Shown: piece by piece, positions 10,120-19,556 of the stretch | Position numbering within the stretch: the stretch's first letter is position 1 | Layout: every line of letters begins with the position of its first letter | Origin: Bacteroides sp. | GTDB lineage: Bacteria > Bacteroidota > Bacteroidia > Bacteroidales > Muribaculaceae | DNA length: 64,000 bases | NCBI GenBank assembly: GCA_014802345.1 | Contig: JAAVCM010000027.1 | Span: forward strand, 1 to 64,000 | Reading direction: 5' to 3' | Program-made: the position numbers and the translations under genes | Notes under the pieces: generated by a model | The model's input: only the letters and a program-made list of their open reading frames with translations | Told to the model about the DNA's origin: nothing | The model's database searches: none

Positions 10120-10316
10120 CCGCCATATACCATGATGATGCAGGAAGCTACGGCAATCCACTGCCATAGCTCGTTGAAATCAACGAAGCCAAGAACCTCT
10201 GCAACCGTGTCTCCTTTGTGATTGGACTTAAAAAAATGATAGCTCAGGTCAAGGAATTTGAACCGATGGTGATCTACTGAGCTATTAAAGTTTTAATAAC
10301 TACTAAAATACTAATA

Positions 10317-10357
10317 AAGGAGTCAACTGTATGGAAACAGTTGACTCCTTCGTTTTT
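10317..10357. terminator. intrinsic terminator hairpin
   Basis: AAGGAGTCAACTGT (10317-10330) / ACAGTTGACTCCTT (10337-10350), followed by CGTTTTT. Confidence 0.75.
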
Positions 10358-10391
10358 CTGTCGTTTCCGGCTCAAAAAAACTTCGCAACTT

Positions 10392-12719
10392 TTAATTAAT
10401 TATCACTTTTTTATTTGTGAGTCCTACCCTTACAACGTATATACCCTTAGGAAGTATTTTATCAAACGGATATTTTTTTTCAATCTTTTCCTTTGTATGA
10501 CACCTGCCATCTATAGAATAAATCGCTATATCTGTAGCATAATTACTTAAAATCCGAACACCATTAGAAATATGGTCAATAATAAAATCCTCATCTCTGA
10601 GGGATTGAATAATTTTTGACTCGTTGATAATTTCCATAATGCGTATGTCGTCCAGAAACATTGTAGAACCGAAATCTGTGTCACATCCGATTCCCAAAAA
10701 GAACTCTTTCTCCCCGTCAGGCAATTTTGCCGATAGTTCAGCCCATTCTTCCTGATTTGTGATTGTCTGCTGAATCGGCGTTGCAAGTATATTTCCATCT
10801 CTGTCAAAGAGACTAATTGTCAGAATATCGGTAGCATCTTCAAGTTTAGCATGTTTTCTTGTCAGAAGTGAAATCCGATATTCCTTGTCCTCCGAGAGTC
10901 CTATTTTCGTTGTAGTAAGAATTCCACTGGTGCGGTGTCGGTTTATTCCGTTTTGAGAGACAGTAGAAAATTTCAGGTATCCCTTGCCGCTGGCTGCCAA
11001 TGGCATTTGTGATGTTTCGTGGTTTGATAATAATGTTACGACTGAGAATTCTCCAATACCTGTTAAGTTATTATAGTTCCATGATGACGGGAGACGTAAT
11101 TTCTCAAAATCCTCGTACCAGTGGGTGACTTTGTCACCCGACATGTCGTCAGATATACCTGAATTACTGTTGACTGCAAACAATCTTATACCATTATCCT
11201 CAATGCTGATTTCTTCCAGACGAATTCCTGTCGCCTTTCCGCCAATCGTAAGGGCGGCAGGTGTGGTAGTATCCGTAAACCTGTCATTACCTGATGAACC
11301 CGGAAACGGACAGCCGTCACTGTTTATTTTTCCGTAAGTCACCGCAGAAGCCGAGGGCGACTTATAAGTTGATGAGGCACATACCACATAGCATTGCTGA
11401 GGATATGATGAATTGATTTTGTTTGAGACTGCTTTGGTCGTCAACTGTGGACCTATGTGGAAAATAAGTAACCCCTTTCCCGGTTCGGCGGCATGAAATC
11501 CAGATCCGTCTCGGTTTTCTATAAGAAAAAAATCATTATCTGTTCCTGTGTCTATACGAAAGATGTTATCGGATTCAATTACATTTATAGTATCCGATTT
11601 CAGAATCTGAGCATCTGCCCATCCAAAATTATAGACTTTGACATAGGGATTAAAATCAGCAGGTGAGATGCCGTCGTTATTCCAACTGCCTGATGCCATT
11701 ATATCCCAATCACCTGTACCGAGATAGCTGCCACCTGTTTCATAGTCTGTATCATAATAGTCCATTGCACCCAGCGCATGGCCTATCTCATGGCAATGCG
11801 GGCCGATTCTTGAAATACCGTTCCCTTTATTGTCTCTCAATTCAGGCGCACAAGAGTATTTGTCAATTTTCATTCCCTGTATGGTTATGGGATTGAATGT
11901 CATCTCATGCGCCCAAATCGCATTGGATGATGCTCCAGCTTCCTCACCATATCCCGCATAGATAATATGGACGTTATCCACATATCCGTCATTATTCACA
12001 TCATAATCGGCTAAATTGACTTCTTTTATCGCCTCATTGATTGCTTCTTCAAAAAGGGCGTAAGGATTCTTATCATTTCCCCCAACCATGCTGTTGCCAC
12101 CATAGTATTCCATATTATATTTTGTAGTATATGGACCCAAAATGTCACTGTCTAAATGTAGTTGTCCGCAAGATGTCCAAAGGTAATAATCGCGGACACT
12201 ACCAATCGCTCCATCATCCGTATAACCATCTTCATTAAAAAGCCGTTGGAAATCCGATAGATCTTTTGTAAACGGTCTATCACGGAACTGCATAAGAATA
12301 ACAAGCACCTTACGGTTGCCATTTACCTGTGATTGTACTTTATATTCCACGTGCGGTGAAGATGTATGAGCCCTTGTTCTGTTTGGGGTAAGAGTTGGAA
12401 TGAGACCTTTTCGGGTATTTTCCAAAAACACGTTTGTCGCATTGTCAATTTTATGTTTGGATGTCAGTTGATAATCTGAGATTATTACCCGTCCGTCTTC
12501 TGCTTCTGTCGCATAAAACCAATTGTTTCCTCTTGAAAGAATGGTATAACCACTTTCATCCGTGGCAAATTTGCAATATTCATCCCCTTTCACCTGTAGA
12601 TATGTAGTATCCCCATCAACTATAATGGATATTTTGTTAGGATATGCAGGGATAGCCCATAAATGTTTAATGGAAATAATTGTAAAAACAAGCAACGCAA
12701 TAAATGCTTTTCTGTTCAT
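10392..12719 (-). CDS. M6 family metalloprotease with C-terminal T9SS type A-like sorting domain
   Basis: Zn motif CHEIGHALGAMDYYD; M6-type domain; C-terminus AIYSIDGRCHTKEKIEKKYPFDKILPKGIYVVRVGLTNKKVIIN; signal peptide at the N-terminus. Confidence 0.88.
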   Translation of the reverse strand: MNRKAFIALLVFTIISIKHLWAIPAYPNKISIIVDGDTTYLQVKGDEYCKFATDESGYTILSRGNNWFYATEAEDGRVIISDYQLTSKHKIDNATNVFLENTRKGLIPTLTPNRTRAHTSSPHVEYKVQSQVNGNRKVLVILMQFRDRPFTKDLSDFQRLFNEDGYTDDGAIGSVRDYYLWTSCGQLHLDSDILGPYTTKYNMEYYGGNSMVGGNDKNPYALFEEAINEAIKEVNLADYDVNNDGYVDNVHIIYAGYGEEAGASSNAIWAHEMTFNPITIQGMKIDKYSCAPELRDNKGNGISRIGPHCHEIGHALGAMDYYDTDYETGGSYLGTGDWDIMASGSWNNDGISPADFNPYVKVYNFGWADAQILKSDTINVIESDNIFRIDTGTDNDFFLIENRDGSGFHAAEPGKGLLIFHIGPQLTTKAVSNKINSSYPQQCYVVCASSTYKSPSASAVTYGKINSDGCPFPGSSGNDRFTDTTTPAALTIGGKATGIRLEEISIEDNGIRLFAVNSNSGISDDMSGDKVTHWYEDFEKLRLPSSWNYNNLTGIGEFSVVTLLSNHETSQMPLAASGKGYLKFSTVSQNGINRHRTSGILTTTKIGLSEDKEYRISLLTRKHAKLEDATDILTISLFDRDGNILATPIQQTITNQEEWAELSAKLPDGEKEFFLGIGCDTDFGSTMFLDDIRIMEIINESKIIQSLRDEDFIIDHISNGVRILSNYATDIAIYSIDGRCHTKEKIEKKYPFDKILPKGIYVVRVGLTNKKVIIN

Positions 12720-12735
12720 ATATTAACTTATTAAG

Positions 12736-12773
12736 GTCACTCCACCCTAATAATAGAGATAGAGTGGAGTGAC
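12736..12773. promoter_or_regulatory. intercistronic hairpin between the BACON and M6 genes
   Basis: Perfect 10-bp stem GTCACTCCAC (12736-12745) / GTGGAGTGAC (12764-12773). Confidence 0.55.
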
Positions 12774-12790
12774 TTATCAATTACCGAATT

Positions 12791-14299
12791 TTAATTCAAT
12801 TTAATTACCTTATATTCCTGTTTCAGTTGCTGCGGATTAAATTGAATTAATTTTGGTGTTTTGCTTTCTTGTTTCTTTGGCATCAATGTTGCTTTTCTAT
12901 CAACACCTCTACTTACCATTAAATCAAACCAGTACCAAGAAATTTTTCCTGAAAATTCACCAGAAGGAAGGATACACCAATTGACAACCTGTAAATATGC
13001 GTCGTTTAATAAATTTGCAGGTAGAGTATAGTTGGCTTCCTGTACCGGCCCCTCTAATCTCTCCCTGATTTTATTTCTATCGGTATCGTTTATGTAAGTG
13101 TCATGTGGAGCCGGATTCTTTTTTATTTCTTGAGAGATGAGGAATGCAATCTGAGCATCGGTACATAATAAAGTCTTAAACTCACTTGTTCCCACTACTG
13201 CCCACGAATAGAATTTATCGGCATACGCGCTATGAACTGCATCTTTTGTTGAACGAATACGATAAACAAATTGATCATCAATAACATCTAAAGAAGCTGA
13301 AATATAATCACCATCAATATAAGGAGAATTGTATAGATCATCGACCTTTGTTGTTATAGCCATACGATTGATTTCACCGATTTCATTATTATTATCGTAG
13401 GCAACCGAAATAAGCATATACTTTTTATTGGTAGGAAGTCCATACCATGAGAAGTAATTACCATATTCACGGAATTGCTCGGGAGTACGTCTTACCCAAG
13501 TATTGTCATCCACATTATTAGATGTAGCTTTTTCAATGTCAGAATTAGTTAATCCATTTGCTTCCAATTCCGGGATAAGCGTAAAGTATACATGATGTAT
13601 ATTGTTACTGAATTCATATCCCCATACTGAACTTTCGGTTAGTGTCACCACATCAACTGGATGTGCGTAACATGAACTGATACCATGCTGAACTACTTCT
13701 TTTGTTATTGATTTAATTCCTGATTTCACAATAAAAGTAGCTCGTCTCTCAGTTGAATTATTTGTTCCAGTGGGCCAGACCTTGATTATTTTGTCACCTG
13801 TACCGCTCATATTTGAAATACTAAGCCAATCGGGTTTACCTTCAATTACCCATGAAGCATTACAAGTTATAGTGAGTTCTTGTGCGTGTGCCTGTCCATT
13901 CGCTTCCTTTGCAAATGGCGCATCGAGGCCTGACAGCTCAAGGATTTGTTCTGCTCCGGCCACTGTCACCTTAATGGCTTGAGAAAGTGAGCCGTCATCA
14001 GTCCTGACGGTGACAGATGTGGTTTTTTCTTCCGTAGATTCGTTTCTCTGTGCAATCAGTGTGATACTGTTGGTAGATTTCGACACACTCAACCAGTTGT
14101 CACCACCCGAAACACTCCATGAAGTGTTACTTACTACACCAATAGAAGTCGTACCACCATTTGAATTGAACGATACGGCCGTCTCATCCACTGATAGTGT
14201 AGGACTGACAGGTTCATCATCTTTACCGCATGAATTAAGAGCGGCACTCATCAATCCAACCATAACAATGGTCATCAGATTCCAAAAAAACTTTTTCAT
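12791..14299 (-). CDS. BACON domain-containing lipoprotein
   Basis: Lipobox LMSAALNSCGKDD; two BACON-like repeats (SWSVSGGDNWLSVS... and SWVIEGKPDWLSIS...). Confidence 0.82.
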   Translation of the reverse strand: MKKFFWNLMTIVMVGLMSAALNSCGKDDEPVSPTLSVDETAVSFNSNGGTTSIGVVSNTSWSVSGGDNWLSVSKSTNSITLIAQRNESTEEKTTSVTVRTDDGSLSQAIKVTVAGAEQILELSGLDAPFAKEANGQAHAQELTITCNASWVIEGKPDWLSISNMSGTGDKIIKVWPTGTNNSTERRATFIVKSGIKSITKEVVQHGISSCYAHPVDVVTLTESSVWGYEFSNNIHHVYFTLIPELEANGLTNSDIEKATSNNVDDNTWVRRTPEQFREYGNYFSWYGLPTNKKYMLISVAYDNNNEIGEINRMAITTKVDDLYNSPYIDGDYISASLDVIDDQFVYRIRSTKDAVHSAYADKFYSWAVVGTSEFKTLLCTDAQIAFLISQEIKKNPAPHDTYINDTDRNKIRERLEGPVQEANYTLPANLLNDAYLQVVNWCILPSGEFSGKISWYWFDLMVSRGVDRKATLMPKKQESKTPKLIQFNPQQLKQEYKVIKLN

Positions 14300-14687
14300 G
14301 TTTTGGTTTATTTTGCCTATCGACCCTCCTGATTCAGCAGTTTGTCTTATTTACGACGAAAGCGTGAGAGTCTGTACTGTTGCTCGTTCACGCTTACAGA
14401 GGCTTCTCGCATTGCCCATCTCAGTAGAACGAGCAACGCAGAGGCCCACGCTTGTATGTAAAATCCAACTCTGCGCTTCCATACGAAAACGCAGACAATG
14501 AGATGTTACATCACCATGAGCATCTACCGTTGCTTCACTCCTGACTGAGATTGAAATTTTGCGAGAATTTCTGTAAGCCAAGAATCAAGCGTCAAGTAAA
14601 CGCCTTCTATTCAGTATACGGTATAGCTGACTCGACAGCTATATCCTCCCACCTCCTAACCCACGACCCGGGCCCTGCAGATGGTCG
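14300..14687 (-). ncRNA. candidate structured 5' leader of the BACON-M6 operon
   Basis: Long non-coding gap behind a strong promoter; several hairpins: 14664-14668/14683-14687, 14622-14629/14636-14643, 14553-14558/14566-14571, 14470-14475/14490-14495, 14428-14437/14379-14388, 14388-14394/14361-14367. Confidence 0.45.
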
Positions 14688-14693
14688 GTAATG

Positions 14694-14724
14694 CAAAGAT
14701 ATTACTAATTTTACTGATTTCAAA
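14694..14724 (-). promoter_or_regulatory. Bacteroidetes-type promoter (TTTG-N19-TATCTTTG)
   Basis: Reverse strand: TTTG (14724-14721), 19 nt, TATCTTTG (14701-14694). Confidence 0.7.
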
Positions 14725-14797
14725 ATTTAACAATAGTTATTTAACATATTGACACTACCAACCGTTACACAAAATAAAAAATGAGGGTTTGTCAAAA

Positions 14798-14844
14798 TTA
14801 ACTGCACCCCAAAAGTTTTTGTCTAACTTTTGGGGTGCAGTTAA
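14798..14844. repeat. perfect 20-bp palindrome with 7-nt loop; IS-end-like or terminator
   Basis: TTAACTGCACCCCAAAAGTT - TTTGTCT - AACTTTTGGGGTGCAGTTAA. Confidence 0.75.
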
Positions 14845-14902
14845 TAAGCATGAATTATGACACAGCCTATTCTTTTATCGTTTGAGTTCTGGTGAACTTT
14901 GT

Positions 14903-15418
14903 TCAGAAATCTATGCCCACTCGTAGTGCAAGCTGAGGGTGGAGAGTCTTCTCGTCGCTCCAGCCGAGTCCGCGGAATGTCATGCCTATGCCAACGTTGA
15001 GATTTATTCTCTGTCCGAGTGCGAGGCGATAGCCTACGGTGGGAGAGAGATAAAGGCGGTAGTCGCCGAACATCACCCCTCCGATGCGGAGGTCTCCGTA
15101 GAGTGGCACATGACCGAAAGTCCAGTCTGTGCGTCCCTGCACGAATAACGGAATCTCGAAATTACGCAGACCGTCGCGGGCGGTTATACGCTCCCATGCC
15201 ACACCAGCCCCGAGAAAGAAATGGGGCGAGAACTGAAATCCGTGTGTGGTCGAGAGGCTGTAATAGACCTCGACGTTATTTTCGCCATAGCCTTCGTCCC
15301 TGAAAGAGAAATCGGTATTGATGTCAACAAAACCACGATAACCCTTCCGGGGGTCACTTGCGTGGAGCGATATGCACGAAATCAGCAGGACGAGAAGGAG
15401 GGAGAGAACGTGTTTCAT
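14903..15418 (-). CDS. outer membrane beta-barrel-like protein
   Basis: Signal peptide; alternating beta pattern; terminal ALRVGIDF. Confidence 0.65.
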   Translation of the reverse strand: MKHVLSLLLVLLISCISLHASDPRKGYRGFVDINTDFSFRDEGYGENNVEVYYSLSTTHGFQFSPHFFLGAGVAWERITARDGLRNFEIPLFVQGRTDWTFGHVPLYGDLRIGGVMFGDYRLYLSPTVGYRLALGQRINLNVGIGMTFRGLGWSDEKTLHPQLALRVGIDF

Positions 15419-15500
15419 GGAGGATGGCCGTTTGATTACAATAACTCTGTAACGGACAGAAGCCTTTTATTATTGAAAAACAAACGTTAAAACAATCCTC

Positions 15501-16067
15501 TTATTTCATAAGTTCCTTGACCTTGTCGGCTCCCTTCTGGGCTGCGTCGGCTGCCTTTGTCTTGGCTGCATCAACAGCATTTTTGGCAGCGTCCTTTGCC
15601 TCGCCTACCTTCTCGGAAGCGGCATCCTTGGCGGAGTTCACCTTCTCGGCGGCTGCATCTTTAGCATCCTTGATTTTGTCGGCAGCGGCATCCTTGGCTG
15701 ACTCGACTGCGGCCTTGGTCGAGTCGGCGAGATTCTTGGCAGACTCTTTGGCTGCTTCAAGAGCGGAGTCGGCCTGTGCTTCAAGTTTAAGCCCTGTGAA
15801 ACGGAGTGCGGCGGCAGGATCCTTTGCCTTAACCGCAGGAGTCACTTCATTGAGGAAATCGGTTGCGGCAGCATCCTTACCCTCCTTGACGAGCTGATCG
15901 GCATAGTCCTTCGCTTCATCAATATAGATTTTAAGACTGTCGGGGTCGGAACAGTTCTCGATTTTAGCTTTAAGGGCTGCGCCCTTGTCTTCGGCCTTCT
16001 TTTCAGCGCTACAAGCAACCAGCATGGCTGCACCTACAACGGCGAGAGATAGAATTAACTTTTTCAT
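15501..16067 (-). CDS. LEA/apolipoprotein-like helical lipoprotein
   Basis: Lipobox MLVACSAEKK; repeats AAAEKVNSAKDAASEKVGEAKDAAKNAV. Confidence 0.65.
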   Translation of the reverse strand: MKKLILSLAVVGAAMLVACSAEKKAEDKGAALKAKIENCSDPDSLKIYIDEAKDYADQLVKEGKDAAATDFLNEVTPAVKAKDPAAALRFTGLKLEAQADSALEAAKESAKNLADSTKAAVESAKDAAADKIKDAKDAAAEKVNSAKDAASEKVGEAKDAAKNAVDAAKTKAADAAQKGADKVKELMK

Positions 16068-16175
16068 ATTAGTATTCAGAATTATAAACCTATTTACTAA
16101 AACCTATTAGAAAGACAAAAGTTCATTAAGCGATTATTGAAAAACCAGTCATATCAGCCTAATCTCCACAAGCCA

Positions 16176-19100
16176 TCACATAGGGGCGACGGCTATGCGC
16201 TTGGTGAGCGATGACGACTGACCGCCGGAGGAAACCGTAGCGCGGTAGAGATAGATGCCGCGTCCGACGCGTGAGCCGGAGTTGGATGTGAGATTCCATG
16301 TCACGGGCGCGGAGGCATACATATCGGCACGACCTTCGGTCTCGGAGGTCCAGACGAGCGCACCGGAATAGTCAAACACCTCAATCTTCACATTCAGCGT
16401 AGCATCGGGACGATTATGGTTCACATAGAAATTCGCCTCGGTAGTGGCGGGATTAGCGTCGGAATAAATATCGAAAATCTTCGGCGCGATGTCAGGATTG
16501 ACGAAAAAGTCAATGGACGCAGACGTAGAATTGCCTCCGGTGTCCCACACTTTAAGGGTGGCGGTATGATTTCCGGCAGAAAGCTCGGGAAGCTGATAGA
16601 GAATCGTACCGGCCACAGAGCCGTCGGAGTCCGGGGTGTAGCGCGAGGAGACATCTGTATAGTTCGCATCATTGTCGATACGGATGGACATCTGATGACC
16701 GACACCGGCACTCGAAAGATTGAGACCCACGTCGTCGCTCACACGCGCTATCAGCATAGGGTTGGCGTCGACGGCATCCGACGGTTTGAAAGAGGAGTGA
16801 TTGAGATATAGATACTCGATGGAAGGGGGAACCTCGTCGGGCGCGACGTTCTCGTCGAAACCGTAGGCATAGATGTCACGGCACACACCCGAAGCCTCAC
16901 GGCCGTCATCGGCGGCGGCAAACATCGAGACGGTCGCGGGGCGATAGTTGTCGGCAATCTCCGAGGGCATCGGGATGACAAGTTCAAACTTACCGCCGGT
17001 CACCTCCGCACGCCCTGCGTAGAGGCGTTCACCCTGCTCGTCGAAGGTCACCTCCTTGCCGGGTGTTCCCTGAGTGCCGCGTCCGTAGGAGGTGAAACTG
17101 CGCTCGGCATCGTAGAGCGAGAGTGAGAGCCAACCGCTGAAATCGTCGAGAGGCTGCCCGAAGGGGTCGCACACCTCACCCTTGACCACTGAACGTGAGC
17201 AGGCGGCAAGTATGGGCTGTGACTCTTCGTTGACCTCCTCGCCGTTGACCGAGGTTATCCTGATGGTATTCTCCGGGAGGGCGAGACGCAGGGCGGGGTC
17301 AGCAAAAAGGATGTAACGGCGGACGTTCTCATCACCTTGCAGCGAATTTTTAGCCTTGCGGAACACCTCGCCTATCGGCTGGAAACATCCGTCGGAATCG
17401 CGTGTCACCACCTGCGCACCGAATGCCGAGGAGAGAGGGCCGTTGCGGACAATGTAGACCGGACGCACGGCACAGAAGCCGCCGATGGCTCCGCCCGCAT
17501 CGGTCAGAAGGAGCGACTCCATACCCGACACCGCACTGCCGTCAAGCGCGCCGAAAGTACAGGTTGCGCCATAGAAGAAGAAGGGATGACGGAGATAGAG
17601 ATTGTTGAGGAAGGACTGGGTGAAGATTCCGTCGCCCGAAAGATTGTTGATGGCACCGTGGCCTATATAGCTCCATATCACCACACCGTCGTTGAAGAAA
17701 CTCGATACCTTGTTCTTTGCCTCGACCGACGTGCCGTTTTGCAGTTCGTATGCGTCGATGTAGACTTTGTGGAAAGTCAGGCCGGGACCCGAGGGATTGC
17801 TGCGCATATCGGCTTCAAGCATCTCGGTCTGCTCCATGTGCTGCCCGCTGTTACCCTCGTCGGCAAACATCAGTATGCGGTTGCGCCACTCGCTCTGGAC
17901 AGGCTTGTTGACATAAGATATGAAGCGGTCGACGTATGTCTTGGCGGAGGCTGCATTGCGCGCCGGGATGCGGCCGACAGCCACCGAAAGCTGCGACGAT
18001 GCAAGGCTGAGACCCGAATTATCTTCAAGGAAGCCCAGCGGGTCGTCCGAGCAGTAGGAATTGCTCTCGCTCAGGCAGAGGTCGGTCTGCCATATCGGAA
18101 GAGTAGTCGACGCGCTCATGCTCATGGCATTCGTCAGGCGGCGGTGGTCGTGTGTCGCACTACCCATCAGAAGGACATATTTCAATGTGCGCGTACCTTC
18201 CTCCCCTGCTCCGCCACGGTCATAGAACATTTTCAGCATCCGTCGGAGGGCATTGACATCCGGCGACCCGGAACCGAACTCATTGTAGGCTTCCTCATCG
18301 GTGACCACTAGCACATTCAGGTTGCGCGGCTCCGCCGAGTGGACGGCAGCTATGCGCCGACTCTGTTCGAGGAGCGAAGGATGGGAAATGATAATCATAT
18401 CCGGTGTCGCCTCGCCGTGGAGATTCTGATTGTTGACCGTCCCGACCAGACGGGGGGCGGGAAGTGACGAGGGAAGCGTCCATGCGACATACTCGCGCTG
18501 GCCGTTGTAGTCATTTGTCCATCCGGCAGAGCCATCCGACGCAGTCGTCAGCGGCATCGCAATAGGGTTGACAGGGTCAGTGACATCCCACACACGGGTA
18601 TCCGCCTTCACACCTGAAAGACGGAGCGAACGCTGCGACGAGGAGAAGGCAAGCGACCCGGCGGCAGGGAGAGCGAGGGAGCGCGTGTAGGTCACCGTCA
18701 GGCGGTCAAGATTGGCAAGATTGAGAGGAGAGGAAATATTGATTTTTATTCCGAGGGCAAGAGTAGAGCCGGAAGGCGTGAAGCGTTTGCGGATGCGGCA
18801 GGTGTCGCCCCATTCGCTCGTCGCGCGCACCTTGTCGGCAGCCACGGACGGAAGCTGTTGACCGTTGGCGGTGAAAGTGAGTGCAACCGGTGTCGACGCA
18901 CTCTTTGCGAAAAACTCACACTGCATCCACACCTCAGTTCCCTCGACGCGTCCGGGGAGCTGAAAGTTGAACGTACGGTTGGGGGTGAAACGGAAATCCT
19001 CGCCCAGAAGCTGATGACCGCTTTCCGCAGGAGTCACGAGATCTTTTTCATACCACAGACGCTCGATGAACGTGGTCGCCGCTCCCTCCGTCGGGCCTGA

Positions 19101-19556
19101 ACCCTCGGTGACTGGATTGCAGTCAGCCTCGGGCTGTGAGTCCGTCAGATAGTAGTAACCCTTGGTTGAATAAGGATTGAGGGAATGGTTGAAAATATCG
19201 GCTCTCTCATGAGTCCACGTCTCAGGGCCCTGTGCATAAAAGGCTATACCGCCCCCGACACTCTCGCTTCTGACAACCGGGAGGTCATCGACATAAAGCG
19301 ACAGCGACAGTTGGTCGGAGATGCGCGCTCCTCCGTAACCGAAAATCCTGACCTTCGAAGGGTCTGAGAAACCCCACGAGCGGAGAGTGGCGGCGGGGAT
19401 GTAGTGCATACCGCTCTCCTCGACGCTGACCTTTATCCACCGTCCTGAGGACAGGACAGAAGCCGGCGCATAAACGTCGGTCGGGAAAGCGGATGAGGTA
19501 AGATTAACGGCAAGTATGGTCAGAAATGTGAATATTTGGCGGATGAAGGTTTTCAT
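16176..19556 (-). CDS. porU: type IX secretion system sortase PorU (C25 gingipain-like)
   Basis: PorU-like N-terminus (FPTDVYAPASVLSSGRWIKVSVEESGMHYI), C25 region VVIWSYIGHGAINNLSGDGIFTQSFLNNL and FFFYGATCTFGALDG, C-terminal FlgD-like GRGIYLYRATVSS. Confidence 0.9.
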   Translation of the reverse strand: MKTFIRQIFTFLTILAVNLTSSAFPTDVYAPASVLSSGRWIKVSVEESGMHYIPAATLRSWGFSDPSKVRIFGYGGARISDQLSLSLYVDDLPVVRSESVGGGIAFYAQGPETWTHERADIFNHSLNPYSTKGYYYLTDSQPEADCNPVTEGSGPTEGAATTFIERLWYEKDLVTPAESGHQLLGEDFRFTPNRTFNFQLPGRVEGTEVWMQCEFFAKSASTPVALTFTANGQQLPSVAADKVRATSEWGDTCRIRKRFTPSGSTLALGIKINISSPLNLANLDRLTVTYTRSLALPAAGSLAFSSSQRSLRLSGVKADTRVWDVTDPVNPIAMPLTTASDGSAGWTNDYNGQREYVAWTLPSSLPAPRLVGTVNNQNLHGEATPDMIIISHPSLLEQSRRIAAVHSAEPRNLNVLVVTDEEAYNEFGSGSPDVNALRRMLKMFYDRGGAGEEGTRTLKYVLLMGSATHDHRRLTNAMSMSASTTLPIWQTDLCLSESNSYCSDDPLGFLEDNSGLSLASSQLSVAVGRIPARNAASAKTYVDRFISYVNKPVQSEWRNRILMFADEGNSGQHMEQTEMLEADMRSNPSGPGLTFHKVYIDAYELQNGTSVEAKNKVSSFFNDGVVIWSYIGHGAINNLSGDGIFTQSFLNNLYLRHPFFFYGATCTFGALDGSAVSGMESLLLTDAGGAIGGFCAVRPVYIVRNGPLSSAFGAQVVTRDSDGCFQPIGEVFRKAKNSLQGDENVRRYILFADPALRLALPENTIRITSVNGEEVNEESQPILAACSRSVVKGEVCDPFGQPLDDFSGWLSLSLYDAERSFTSYGRGTQGTPGKEVTFDEQGERLYAGRAEVTGGKFELVIPMPSEIADNYRPATVSMFAAADDGREASGVCRDIYAYGFDENVAPDEVPPSIEYLYLNHSSFKPSDAVDANPMLIARVSDDVGLNLSSAGVGHQMSIRIDNDANYTDVSSRYTPDSDGSVAGTILYQLPELSAGNHTATLKVWDTGGNSTSASIDFFVNPDIAPKIFDIYSDANPATTEANFYVNHNRPDATLNVKIEVFDYSGALVWTSETEGRADMYASAPVTWNLTSNSGSRVGRGIYLYRATVSSGGQSSSLTKRIAVAPM

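Noticed and set aside
14351-14581. 76-aa ORF (MAYRNSRKISISVRSEATVD...) as a real protein
   Set aside because: Lies inside the predicted leader with strong hairpins; no family recognised. Kept only as part of the leader-RNA hypothesis; a Ka/Ks test could reverse this.
15517-15897. 126-aa alanine/serine-rich ORF antisense to the LEA-like gene
   Set aside because: Generated by the repetitive Ala/Lys codons on the opposite strand.
17337-18311. 324-aa ORF antisense to porU
   Set aside because: Antisense shadow of a high-GC coding gene; composition not protein-like.
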